Below are positions 1-10,331 of a DNA stretch of 15,000 nucleotides, piece after piece (position 1 is the first letter of the stretch; each line of letters opens with the position of its first letter). The stretch is from NCBI RefSeq assembly GCF_025917685.1, contig NZ_CP089518.1, positions 12,501 to 27,500 on the forward strand, read 5' to 3'. Source of the stretch: Bacillus cereus (GTDB lineage: Bacteria; Bacillota; Bacilli; Bacillales; Bacillaceae_G). The notes below the pieces were generated by a model. It was not told the DNA's origin. It saw only the letters and a list, made by a program, of their open reading frames with translations, and ran no database searches. The translations under genes and the position numbers were made by a program.

Positions 1-1358
<1,358 letters not shown>

Positions 1359-1406
1359 ATAATATGTAGCAATGTTATCTAGTTTTGAAGGAATATGCCT
1401 TCATAG

Positions 1407-1522
1407 TTTGGTGATGATGGCAGAGAGGTCACACCCGTTCCCATACCGAACACGGAAGTTAAGCTCTCTAGCGCCGATGGTAGTTGGGACCTTGTCCCTG
1501 TGAGAGTAGGACGTCGCCAAGC
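1407..1522 (+). rRNA. 5S ribosomal RNA
   Basis: This is a complete 116-nt 5S rRNA of the large subunit. It begins TTTGGTGATGATGG and ends GACGTCGCCAAGC; the two ends pair to form helix I. The interior carries the near-universal 5S core CCCGTTCCCATACCGAACAC and the downstream GAAGTTAAGCTCT. It lies 48 bp after the 23S 3' end and is the last gene of the rRNA operon, with a terminator directly after it. The length equals that of B. subtilis 5S as I recall it. Confidence 0.98.
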
Positions 1523-1530
1523 AACTAAAA

Positions 1531-1558
1531 ACACAAGTCTTTTGACTTGTGTTTTTTT
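1531..1558. terminator. Bidirectional terminator of the rRNA operon and yaaC
   Basis: A perfect 9-bp stem (ACACAAGTC, loop TTTT, GACTTGTGT) is followed by a T-run on the plus strand. It is preceded by an A-run that gives a U-tract on the minus strand. The flanking A/T tracts extend the stem to about 13 bp. It can end transcription of 5S rRNA rightward and of yaaC leftward; the yaaC stop codon (1557-1559) lies at its edge. Confidence 0.9.
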
Positions 1559-2558
1559 ATTTCCCATGGAATAGGCTGGATTCTGTTAGTAAAAATGCTG
1601 AAATATAATACGGGATTTTTTGAGCCGAAATATTGAGAAACTGATAAATGAATGGATAATCTTCAGAACTGTAACTTCCAAGCAAGTCATACCACCAATC
1701 TGTTTCATATCTGGAGATCATGCTTAAATTATAGAGCAATAAGTAATGAACAAGGAGCTCAGGTAATACTGGCTTAGGATTTCTAGGATCGGTCGTAAGT
1801 GGTAAATAATAAGTATCAGTAAGATGTTCGTAGTATAAAGGGGTACTATACATAGGATTCCATGATTGAGTAGGTGCTGTAAAAAGCATAGTAGACTCAT
1901 TAGTTTTCCCAGGTGCATGTTGTATTGATAAATGCTTACAAGTTGTTTCGATGTAACGAGAAAACCGCTCTTTAGTCATATGCAGTCGATCTAGTATGTT
2001 GGCTGAAAAGGAGAGCTCATTTTTAGTTGGTGAATCAATCTTATATAATGTTGTTCCTTTTTGGCTATAGCGAAATAAATTTTGTAATTCAGGAATTTTT
2101 CCCATTAGTTCTAGCATATTAAACTTTTCTGCTTCTAAGTGTTTCATGTGAAACAGTTGTTCTGCAGCATGAGAAAACAATCCATTTTTCTGTATTTTTA
2201 CCTCGTCTTCTAAAAATTGATACCCTTGTTTTTTTCTTTTACGTGTTGTAACTCCATGCGCTAAAACGGTTGTTGATTCGGGATAGTTCGGATCAATCGT
2301 TAGTAAGCAAGCCTTAAACAGTTGACTAATCCCATAAAACAACAACATTGGCTGAATGGAAAATGGAGCTGTCTTATATAATTCATAATAATTTTTACCG
2401 TGTTCTAAGTAATAAATAAATGGATAACAATTTTCAAAACTTTTTTTTTCGGCATCTTGAATTGAGGATTTTTCATAACAACGGGCAAGATAATATTGTA
2501 CATTTTGAGATGAAAAGAAGAAACTTAATTGCTGCCAAGTACAATGTGTTTGATGCAT
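1557..2558 (-). CDS. yaaC: YaaC family protein of unknown function
   Basis: A 333-residue protein that I match to the Bacillus YaaC family by position and orientation: minus strand, between the origin-proximal rRNA operon and guaB, as in B. subtilis. Its function is not known. The sequence is rich in Tyr, Phe and Leu, with no signal peptide, clear membrane segment, Walker motif or metal-binding Cys/His cluster, so it is probably a soluble cytoplasmic protein. The ATG at 2556-2558 is chosen because a good ribosome site (AAAGGAG on the minus strand) lies about 8 nt upstream. It is slightly longer than the B. subtilis protein (about 315 residues as I recall). It is transcribed alone and ends in the terminator shared with the rRNA operon. 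Confidence 0.85.
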   Translation of the reverse strand: MHQTHCTWQQLSFFFSSQNVQYYLARCYEKSSIQDAEKKSFENCYPFIYYLEHGKNYYELYKTAPFSIQPMLLFYGISQLFKACLLTIDPNYPESTTVLAHGVTTRKRKKQGYQFLEDEVKIQKNGLFSHAAEQLFHMKHLEAEKFNMLELMGKIPELQNLFRYSQKGTTLYKIDSPTKNELSFSANILDRLHMTKERFSRYIETTCKHLSIQHAPGKTNESTMLFTAPTQSWNPMYSTPLYYEHLTDTYYLPLTTDPRNPKPVLPELLVHYLLLYNLSMISRYETDWWYDLLGSYSSEDYPFIYQFLNISAQKIPYYISAFLLTESSLFHGK

Positions 2559-2585
2559 ATATTACGCTCCTTTTATTGTCTAAAA

Positions 2586-2607
2586 ATTCTAACATATATA
2601 TACGTCC

Positions 2608-2614
<7 letters not shown>
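2586..2614 (-). promoter_or_regulatory. Predicted SigA promoter for yaaC with extended -10
   Basis: On the minus strand, CTGTCA (2614-2609, 4/6 to consensus) is followed after exactly 17 bp by TAGAAT (2591-2586). That -10 is preceded by TG one base upstream, giving an extended -10. The expected start is near 2579, about 20 nt before the yaaC ATG. The -35 overlaps the TTGACA used by guaB on the other strand. Confidence 0.55.
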
Positions 2615-4137
<1,523 letters not shown>

Positions 4138-4150
4138 TGTCTTATATGTA

Positions 4151-4188
4151 AATAGACGGAGATTTGATATCTCTGTCTATTTTTTTTT
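4151..4188 (+). terminator. Rho-independent terminator of guaB
   Basis: AATAGACGGAGAT and ATCTCTGTCTATT form a 13-bp stem with one G-U pair around loop TTGAT. An uninterrupted T-run follows. It begins 14 bp after the guaB stop codon and separates guaB from dacA. Confidence 0.92.
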
Positions 4189-4193
4189 GATTA

Positions 4194-4202
4194 TGTTAGA
4201 AT
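4194..4202 (+). promoter_or_regulatory. Predicted dacA promoter, extended -10
   Basis: TG (4194-4195), one base, then TAGAAT (4197-4202) make an extended -10. The expected start is near 4209, about 33 nt before the dacA GTG. The -35 position falls inside the guaB terminator and matches poorly (CTGTCT at 18-bp spacing), so the extended -10 would carry most of the recognition. Confidence 0.5.
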
Positions 4203-4228
4203 AACGGTTATGTGAGTACATAGATATT

Positions 4229-4233
4229 GGGGG
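4229..4233 (+). promoter_or_regulatory. dacA ribosome binding site (all-G) that fixes a GTG start
   Basis: GGGGG ends 8 nt before GTG at 4242. A TTG at 4227 in the same frame overlaps the tract and has no ribosome site. An ATG at 4251 would be 17 nt away. GTG 4242 is therefore the best start and gives a complete signal peptide. Confidence 0.65.
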
Positions 4234-4241
4234 TAGCAAAA

Positions 4242-5561
4242 GTGAAAGGTATGTTTTGCAAAAGATTCATTGCGTTGGTAACAGTGCTTACAATAGCTTG
4301 TAGCATGCTTGTACCATATAGCAATGCATCAGCAGAAACAGGAGCCGCTTTAAACATTGAAGCAGGTGCGGCAATTTTAGTAGAAGCGAATTCTGGGAAG
4401 ATTTTATATCAAAAAAATGCAGATGAGTTATTATCAATTGCTAGTATGACAAAAATGATGAGTGAATACCTAGTGAACGAGGCAGTTGCGAAAGGGAAAC
4501 TAAAATGGGATCAAAAAGTTAAGGTTTCTGAATATGCGTATAACATTTCGCAAGATCGTTCATTATCGAATGTGCCTCTACGAAACGGTGAGTCTTATAC
4601 AGTAAAAGAGTTATACGAAGCAATGGCAATTTATTCTGCTAATGGTGCAACAATAGCGCTAGCTGAAGCGGTTGCTGGAAAAGAAGTAGAATTTGTAAAA
4701 ATGATGAATGATAAATCGAAAGAGTTTGGATTAAAAAATTATAAGTTTGTAAATTCTACAGGCTTAACGAACAAAGATTTAAAGGGACACCATCCTGAAG
4801 GGACAACTCCGGATGAAGAAAATAAAATGTCTGCGAGAGATGTAGCAATTCTAGCACAACGTCTTATTCAAGATTTCCCTAAAACATTAGACATAGCAAA
4901 AATTTCAAAAAAAGTATTCCGTGAAGGTACTCCGGATCGAATCGAAATGTCTAACTGGAACTGGATGTTAAAAGGGCTAATTAAGGAATATGAAGGCGTA
5001 GATGGCCTGAAAACAGGATCAACTCCAGAAGCAGGAGATTGTTTCACTGGTACGATTGAAAGAAATGGTATGCGTTTCATTTCTGTAGTTATTAAAACAA
5101 ACTCTCATACAGCAAGATTTGATGAGACAAAGAAATTATATGATTATGGATTTGCTAATTTTGAAATGAAGAAAATGTATGAAAAAGGTTCTTCGGTCAA
5201 AGGAAAAGAAACAGTAAGAGTAGAAAATGCGAAAGATAAAGATGTAGCAGTTCAAATGAAACAAGCTGTTTCACTTCCAGTACCAAAAGGAAGTAAAGAT
5301 GTTTATAAAACAGAATTTAAAGAAGGAAATAAGGGACAAGAAGCACCTATTAAAAAGGGAGGTTCACTTGGCCAAATGGTAATAACGCCGAAAGATGGTA
5401 ATGATCCTGGATTTTTATCAGGAAAATCACTGCAAGTTGACCTTGTAACAAAATCTGAAGTAGAAGAAGCAGGTTGGTTTACACGTTCTATGCGCGGAAT
5501 TGGTTCTTTCTTTGGTGGTATGTGGAATAGTGCTGTTGATACAGTAAAAGGTTGGTTTTAA
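4242..5561 (+). CDS. dacA: D-alanyl-D-alanine carboxypeptidase (PBP5-type)
   Basis: A low-molecular-weight penicillin-binding protein that removes the terminal D-Ala from peptidoglycan stem peptides outside the membrane, limiting cross-linking. The product is 439 residues from the GTG at 4242. A signal peptide covers residues 1-31: the KR at 7-8, a hydrophobic core, then ASA before Glu32. All three active-site motifs are intact: Ser68-Met-Thr-Lys71 (acylated by penicillin), Ser132-Ala-Asn134 and Lys257-Thr-Gly259. A PBP5-type C-terminal beta domain follows. The last ~30 residues (WFTRSMRGIGSFFGGMWNS and onward) form an amphipathic helix expected to anchor the protein to the outer membrane leaflet. 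The gene is monocistronic, between its own promoter and terminator, in the B. subtilis gene order. Confidence 0.96.
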   Translation: MKGMFCKRFIALVTVLTIACSMLVPYSNASAETGAALNIEAGAAILVEANSGKILYQKNADELLSIASMTKMMSEYLVNEAVAKGKLKWDQKVKVSEYAYNISQDRSLSNVPLRNGESYTVKELYEAMAIYSANGATIALAEAVAGKEVEFVKMMNDKSKEFGLKNYKFVNSTGLTNKDLKGHHPEGTTPDEENKMSARDVAILAQRLIQDFPKTLDIAKISKKVFREGTPDRIEMSNWNWMLKGLIKEYEGVDGLKTGSTPEAGDCFTGTIERNGMRFISVVIKTNSHTARFDETKKLYDYGFANFEMKKMYEKGSSVKGKETVRVENAKDKDVAVQMKQAVSLPVPKGSKDVYKTEFKEGNKGQEAPIKKGGSLGQMVITPKDGNDPGFLSGKSLQVDLVTKSEVEEAGWFTRSMRGIGSFFGGMWNSAVDTVKGWF

Positions 5562-5586
5562 AAGCTCCTCATTGTAGGAGCTTTTT
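5560..5586 (+). terminator. Rho-independent terminator of dacA
   Basis: A perfect 10-bp stem (AAAAGCTCCT, loop CATTGT, AGGAGCTTTT) is followed by a short T-run. The left arm starts inside the dacA stop codon (5559-5561), so termination follows translation directly. Confidence 0.88.
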
Positions 5587-5625
5587 CTTATTCCTATTTT
5601 TCATACCGACTTTATGAAAAAGTAG

Positions 5626-5656
5626 TGGACAAGCATCAGATAGTTAATGGTAGAAT
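5626..5656 (+). promoter_or_regulatory. Predicted pdxST promoter
   Basis: TGGACA (5626-5631, 5/6) and TAGAAT (5651-5656, 5/6) are 19 bp apart, a little long. TG one base before TAGAAT gives an extended -10, which can compensate. The expected start is near 5663, leaving a leader of about 58 nt before pdxS in which I see no strong hairpin. Confidence 0.5.
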
Positions 5657-5705
5657 GTAAGAGTATTCTTAATTTTCTTCTTTAACGGGGAAAGCAATTC
5701 ACCTA

Positions 5706-5711
5706 GGGGGG
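5706..5711 (+). promoter_or_regulatory. pdxS ribosome binding site (all-G)
   Basis: AGGGGGG ends 9 nt before the ATG at 5721. A TTG at 5715 in the same frame is only 3 nt from the tract and is not a plausible start. ATG 5721 gives the known PdxS N-terminus [18 protein letters not shown]. Confidence 0.75.
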
Positions 5712-5720
5712 TTTTTGTAC

Positions 5721-6608
5721 ATGACAAATGTAACAGGGACAGAACGTGTAAAACGTGGAATGGCAGAAATGCAAAAAGGCGGCGTTATTATGGACGTAAT
5801 TAACGCTGAGCAAGCAAGGATTGCAGAAGAGGCGGGCGCAGTTGCTGTTATGGCATTAGAGCGTGTACCTGCAGATATTCGTGCAGCAGGTGGCGTTTCT
5901 CGTATGGCAGATCCAACAATTGTTGAAGAAGTTATGGGTGCTGTGTCAATTCCGGTTATGGCAAAATGCCGTATCGGTCACCTTGTAGAAGCACGTGTAT
6001 TAGAATCATTAGGGGTAGACTATATCGATGAGAGTGAAGTATTAACTCCTGCTGATGAAGTGTACCATTTAAATAAACGTGATTACACAGTTCCGTTTGT
6101 ATGTGGTTGCCGTGATATCGGAGAAGCTGCACGTCGTATTGCAGAAGGTGCATCTATGCTTCGTACAAAAGGTGAGCCAGGAACAGGAAACATTGTAGAG
6201 GCAGTGCGTCATATGCGCCAAGTCAATGCAGAAATCCGTCAAGTTGCAAGTCTACGTGAAGATGAGTTAATGACATATGCAAAAAATACTGGTGCTCCTT
6301 ATGAAGTACTACTTGAAATTAAACGCCTTGGTCGCTTACCAGTTGTAAACTTTGCAGCAGGTGGTGTAGCAACACCAGCAGATGCAGCGTTAATGATGCA
6401 ACTTGGTGCTGATGGTGTATTCGTTGGATCTGGTATCTTCAAATCAGAGAACCCAGAGAAATTTGCACGTGCAATCGTTGAAGCAACGACTCACTATGAA
6501 GATTATGAACTAATTGCAAGCCTTTCTAAAGGATTAGGTAATGCAATGAAGGGTATCGAAATTTCAACGTTATTACCAGAACAACGCATGCAAGAGCGTG
6601 GATGGTAA
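5721..6608 (+). CDS. pdxS: Pyridoxal 5'-phosphate synthase, synthase subunit
   Basis: Condenses ribose 5-phosphate, glyceraldehyde 3-phosphate and ammonia (supplied by PdxT) into pyridoxal 5'-phosphate, the DXP-independent vitamin B6 route. The product is 295 residues, the full family length. It is a (beta/alpha)8 barrel of the PdxS/SNZ family that assembles as a 12-mer core with 12 glutaminase subunits. The two lysines that carry the covalent intermediates are present: Lys82 (VMAKCRIGH) and Lys150 ([10 protein letters not shown]), one residue higher than the B. subtilis numbering. Asp25 in the substrate pocket is also kept, and the phosphate-binding GG/GS loops are intact. It is first in a two-gene operon, 19 nt before pdxT. 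Confidence 0.98.
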   Translation: MTNVTGTERVKRGMAEMQKGGVIMDVINAEQARIAEEAGAVAVMALERVPADIRAAGGVSRMADPTIVEEVMGAVSIPVMAKCRIGHLVEARVLESLGVDYIDESEVLTPADEVYHLNKRDYTVPFVCGCRDIGEAARRIAEGASMLRTKGEPGTGNIVEAVRHMRQVNAEIRQVASLREDELMTYAKNTGAPYEVLLEIKRLGRLPVVNFAAGGVATPADAALMMQLGADGVFVGSGIFKSENPEKFARAIVEATTHYEDYELIASLSKGLGNAMKGIEISTLLPEQRMQERGW

Positions 6609-6627
6609 TTAAAGGAGATTCTTTAAA

Positions 6628-7218
6628 ATGGTGAAAATCGGTGTACTAGGTCTTCAAGGTGCAGTTCGTGAGCATGTAAAATCAGTTGAAGCAAGTGGTG
6701 CAGAAGCTGTGGTTGTAAAGCGTATAGAACAACTTGAAGAGATTGATGGTCTTATTTTACCAGGCGGTGAAAGTACAACAATGCGCCGTCTTATTGATAA
6801 GTATGCTTTCATGGAGCCTCTTCGTACATTTGCGAAGTCTGGTAAACCAATGTTTGGTACATGTGCAGGTATGATTCTTCTTGCGAAAACACTTATTGGC
6901 TATGAAAAAGCACATATTGGTGCTATGGATATTACAGTTGAACGCAATGCGTTTGGACGCCAAAAAGATAGTTTTGAAGCCGCGCTTTCAATTAAAGGTG
7001 TGGGGGAAGACTTTATTGGTGTATTTATCCGTGCTCCATATGTTGTAGATGTGGCTGATAACGTTGAAGTACTTTCTAAGCATGGCGATCGAATGGTAGC
7101 GGTAAGACAAAATCAGTTTTTAGCTGCTTCATTCCATCCGGAATTAACGGATGATCATCGTGTAACAGCATACTTTGTCGAAATGGTAAAAGAAGCGAAA
7201 ATGAAAAAAGTTGTATAA
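6628..7218 (+). CDS. pdxT: Pyridoxal 5'-phosphate synthase, glutaminase subunit
   Basis: Hydrolyses glutamine and channels the ammonia to PdxS. The product is 196 residues, the usual length for this class I (triad) amidotransferase. The catalytic triad is complete: Cys79 in the GTCAGM nucleophile elbow, with His170 and Glu172 in [16 protein letters not shown] at residues 42-51 is the oxyanion-region signature of the PdxT/SNO family. The start ATG at 6628 has AAAGGAGA about 10 nt upstream. It is co-transcribed with pdxS. No classical terminator follows; the stop codon is within the first copy of a repeated 9-mer (TTGTATAAG). Confidence 0.97.
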   Translation: MVKIGVLGLQGAVREHVKSVEASGAEAVVVKRIEQLEEIDGLILPGGESTTMRRLIDKYAFMEPLRTFAKSGKPMFGTCAGMILLAKTLIGYEKAHIGAMDITVERNAFGRQKDSFEAALSIKGVGEDFIGVFIRAPYVVDVADNVEVLSKHGDRMVAVRQNQFLAASFHPELTDDHRVTAYFVEMVKEAKMKKVV

Positions 7219-7279
7219 GTAACTTGCAACTTGTATAAGATTATAGTAAATTGATGGTAACAATTTTATAAAATAAGCG

Positions 7280-7513
7280 TGTTGATAGGAAGTAGTAACA
7301 GATGTCGTTTCTTATAGAGAGTCGATGGTTGGTGGAAATCGATAGAAACAGTTTGTGAATCCATCCTGGAATGGAATGTGGAATATCTTTGGATTAGTAA
7401 GCATTCCCGGTGAAGAGCCGTTATTTCTACTTGAGAGGAAAGCGGCAATGCTTTCAACTAGGGTGGCAACGCGGGTTAACTCCCGTCCCTTTGTATAGGG
7501 ACGGGAGTTTTTT
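7280..7513 (+). promoter_or_regulatory. T-box riboswitch leader of serS (serine specifier UCC)
   Basis: The 326-bp gap between pdxT and serS holds a T-box leader that senses uncharged tRNA-Ser. The T-box sequence AGGGTGGCAACGCGGG is at 7460-7475, with its tRNA-end-binding UGGC at 7464-7467. In stem I, an AGTA on the 5' side (7291-7294) faces GAA (7357-7359) directly before the specifier UCC (7360-7362) and a purine, the normal layout of a specifier loop. GTTGG near 7329 may be the GNUG motif. UCC encodes serine, so the specifier agrees with the downstream gene. The promoter should lie in 7211-7275; candidates are TTGTAT-N17-TATAAG (7211-7239) and TTGCAA-N17-TAAATT (7224-7252), neither convincing. 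Confidence 0.93.
7478..7513 (+). terminator. Regulated terminator of the serS T-box
   Basis: AACTCCCGTCCCT and AGGGACGGGAGTT form a perfect 13-bp stem around loop TTGTAT, followed by a T-run. It lies directly after the T-box and its left arm is close to the antiterminator segment, so the two structures compete. It ends 31 bp before the serS start. Confidence 0.93.
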
Positions 7514-7529
7514 GTGTTTTATAAAATAA

Positions 7530-8819
<1,290 letters not shown>

Positions 8820-8883
8820 ATTTAAACATTCATCGGTATGAGTGATTGGTAATTATGAGCGTTGTCATTACTATAATGTAGGA

Positions 8884-8910
8884 GAGGGAAAGTAAAATTT
8901 TCCTTTCCTC
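8884..8910 (+). terminator. Possible weak terminator of serS
   Basis: GAGGGAAAG and CTTTCCTC form an 8-bp stem with a one-base bulge and a 10-nt loop; an alternative GGAAA/TTTCC pairing also exists. What follows is AT-rich (ATAATTTATTTTA) but not a clean T-run. No better candidate occurs between serS and the tRNA gene. Confidence 0.3.
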
Positions 8911-8929
8911 ATAATTTATTTTAGTAGGG

Positions 8930-8958
8930 TTGACTAACTGTTTTTCTTTTGATATTAT
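8930..8958 (+). promoter_or_regulatory. SigA-type promoter of tRNA-Ser
   Basis: TTGACT (8930-8935, 5/6) and TATTAT (8953-8958, 5/6) are separated by exactly 17 bp. The expected start near 8965 leaves a leader of about 9 nt before the mature tRNA. This is one of the strongest promoters in the window, suitable for a stable RNA. Confidence 0.75.
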
Positions 8959-8973
8959 ATTTGATGTCAATAT

Positions 8974-9066
8974 GGAGGTATACCCAAGTCTGGCTGAAGG
9001 GATCGGTCTTGAAAACCGACAGGCGGCGAGAGTCGCGCGGGGGTTCGAATCCCTCTACCTCCTCCA
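8974..9066 (+). tRNA. tRNA-Ser, anticodon UGA
   Basis: A 93-nt class II tRNA. The acceptor stem GGAGGTA/TACCTCC has 7 bp. The anticodon stem TCGGT/ACCGA holds the loop CTTGAAA, whose middle three bases are TGA, so it reads UCA and, with a modified U34, other UCN codons. A long variable arm (around GGCGGCGAGAGTCGC) marks it as serine-type. The T arm is GGGGG-TTCGAAT-CCCTC. The CCA end (9064-9066) is encoded. The discriminator base (9063) is U, whereas G is usual for bacterial tRNA-Ser as far as I know. It is a single-gene unit with its own promoter and terminator, placed after serS as in B. subtilis. Confidence 0.98.
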
Positions 9067-9105
9067 GATATAATTGACAACAGCGCATATAAGTGGAGAT
9101 TGGAG

Positions 9106-9139
9106 AACTCGTTACCAACACGTAACGAGTTTTTATTTT
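9106..9139 (+). terminator. Rho-independent terminator of tRNA-Ser
   Basis: AACTCGTTAC and GTAACGAGTT make a perfect 10-bp stem around loop CAACAC, followed by TTTTTATTTT. It begins 40 bp after the tRNA CCA end and separates the tRNA from the next gene. Confidence 0.92.
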
Positions 9140-9159
9140 AAAACCAATCATAAAGTATG

Positions 9160-9187
9160 GTGTAAGGCGATTTTGTCCTTATTACAC
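9160..9187 (+). repeat. Imperfect inverted repeat upstream of the Cys/HTH gene
   Basis: GTGTAAGG (9160-9167) pairs with CCTTATTACAC (9177-9187) apart from a three-base bulge, giving GTGTAA/TTACAC plus GG/CC around a loop CGATTTTGT. It lies 45 bp before the start codon and has no T-run after it. It could be an operator half-site pair or a leader hairpin; nothing here decides. Confidence 0.35.
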
Positions 9188-9232
9188 ACTCATATTCCGA
9201 TGATTATCTTCATAGATATGAAAGGAGTCAAC

Positions 9233-9625
9233 ATGGATCTTATTATACAAACGTTTCCTTTAGATGGAAAAACTTTATATTATGTACAATGTCCGGTCTG
9301 TAAGAACAATAGAATTTTAAACAGTGGTGCAAACGTGTCACGCATTATAAGCGATGATACATTCCGTAAACTTTGTGGTTGTACTTGTGACGTAAAACAA
9401 GTTGCGAGTAAAGTAGAGGTACCAAAAAAGGTTGAAAAACCAGCTGTAAAGAAAGAAGCAGCTCCAAAACGTACAGGTAAAGTATTAACAGCAGTAATTA
9501 ACGGGAAAGAAATGACTGTTAAAGAGATTGCTGAAACATATGATATTAGTACGAGTACTGTTCGTCAGCGTATTAACGCTGGAAAACCTGAGAGTGAAAT
9601 TATTGCTCCAACAAAGAAAAAGTAA
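9233..9625 (+). CDS. Unrecognised 130-aa protein with Cys cluster and C-terminal helix-turn-helix
   Basis: I do not recognise this gene by name. From the ATG at 9233 (AAAGGAG eight nt upstream) it encodes 130 residues. Residues 1-55 hold five cysteines arranged CPVC (20, 23) and CGCTC (48, 50, 52), which could bind zinc. Residues 59-83 are a flexible Lys/Pro/Ala/Val-rich linker. Residues 84-124 resemble a helix-turn-helix: TVKEIAETYDISTSTVRQRI followed by a short Gly-containing tail, a pattern seen in phage proteins and in the DNA-binding ends of some homing endonucleases. A basic KKK ends the chain. It is probably a small DNA- or RNA-binding regulator. It lies just after tRNA-Ser and converges on dck. 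The in-frame longer frame from 9074 would begin inside the tRNA transcript and lacks a ribosome site. Confidence 0.82.
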   Translation: MDLIIQTFPLDGKTLYYVQCPVCKNNRILNSGANVSRIISDDTFRKLCGCTCDVKQVASKVEVPKKVEKPAVKKEAAPKRTGKVLTAVINGKEMTVKEIAETYDISTSTVRQRINAGKPESEIIAPTKKK

Positions 9626-9633
9626 TTTAATAG

Positions 9634-9661
9634 AAAAACCCGTGCATATGCACGGGTTTTT
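9634..9661. terminator. Bidirectional terminator between the Cys/HTH gene and dck
   Basis: AAAAACCCGTGC and GCACGGGTTTTT form a perfect 12-bp palindromic stem around ATAT, with T-runs readable on both strands. It lies between two convergent genes. The dck stop codon (9661-9663) touches its right edge. Confidence 0.92.
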
Positions 9662-10329
9662 TATTTTACAAGTTTACGTGTTTGTTTTAAAAAATGGCCG
9701 ATTTTTTTAATGATTGGTTCGATTGAATCGCCATCTTTTAAAATATCGTATTCATTAATGTTTAGTCGTAAAACAGGGCATGAGTTAAAGTCATTAATCC
9801 AATTTTCGTAACGTCCATGCATCTCTTTCCAATACTCAATTGGTGTTTGTTGTTCCATTGGACGTCCTCGTTCTTGGATACGGTCGACAATATCATCGAA
9901 AGAACCTTCTAAATAAATTAATAAGTCTGGATGTGGGAAGTAAGGAGTCATGACCATAGCATCAAATAAACCTTTGTATGTTTCATAATCAGTTTCTGTC
10001 ATTGTACCCTTTTCGTGATGCATTTTTGCAAAAATACCAGTGTCCTCATAAATAGAACGGTCTTGGACAAAACCGCCACCATATTCAAAAATTCTTTTTT
10101 GTTCTTTAAATCGTTCTGCTAAAAAATATACTTGTAAGTGAAAGCTCCAACGTGTGAAATCAGCATAGAACTTGTCCAAATATGGATTGGAATCTACTTT
10201 TTCGAAAGATGTACGATAACCTAAAGCGTTAGCTAATGCAGTTGTCATAGTTGATTTACCGACACCTACTGTTCCAGCAATAGTGATAACTGCATCATTT
10301 GGTATATCATATTTTTGCCTTAAATTCAT
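9661..10329 (-). CDS. dck: Deoxyadenosine/deoxycytidine kinase
   Basis: Phosphorylates deoxyadenosine and deoxycytidine to their monophosphates in nucleoside salvage. The product is 222 residues, the normal size for the dNK family. The P-loop GTVGVGKST is at residues 19-27, WSFHLQVYFLAERFK at about 61-75 forms part of the substrate helix, and Asp90-Arg91-Ser92 is the DRS motif. A basic lid segment (RIQERGRPMEQ) follows. The N-terminal region (IAGTVGVGKST, NPYLDKFYADF) closely matches B. subtilis Dck as I recall it. The ATG at 10327-10329 has AGGAGT upstream, inside the end of dgk. Only 2 nt separate it from the dgk stop, so the two are co-transcribed and probably translationally coupled. Confidence 0.94.
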   Translation of the reverse strand: MNLRQKYDIPNDAVITIAGTVGVGKSTMTTALANALGYRTSFEKVDSNPYLDKFYADFTRWSFHLQVYFLAERFKEQKRIFEYGGGFVQDRSIYEDTGIFAKMHHEKGTMTETDYETYKGLFDAMVMTPYFPHPDLLIYLEGSFDDIVDRIQERGRPMEQQTPIEYWKEMHGRYENWINDFNSCPVLRLNINEYDILKDGDSIEPIIKKIGHFLKQTRKLVK

Positions 10330-10331
10330 TA

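Noticed and set aside
1379..1567. Minus-strand frame over 5S rRNA and the terminator
   Set aside because: It is antisense to a complete 5S gene and crosses its terminator; no ribosome site.
7266..7457. Minus-strand 63-codon frame over the serS leader
   Set aside because: The region is fully explained by the T-box structure; the frame has no ribosome site.
9035..9066. tRNA-Ser 3' end as an integration attachment site with a downstream duplicate
   Set aside because: I looked for a second copy of the T-arm/acceptor sequence (TTCGAATCCCTC and CTACCTCC) downstream and found none; the only partial match, CGAATCCCTTCTC near 12375, is a normal part of SRP RNA. No integrase is present.
9074..9232. 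N-terminal extension of the Cys/HTH gene back to 9074
   Set aside because: It would cross the tRNA terminator and has no ribosome site; ATG 9233 has a strong one at correct spacing.
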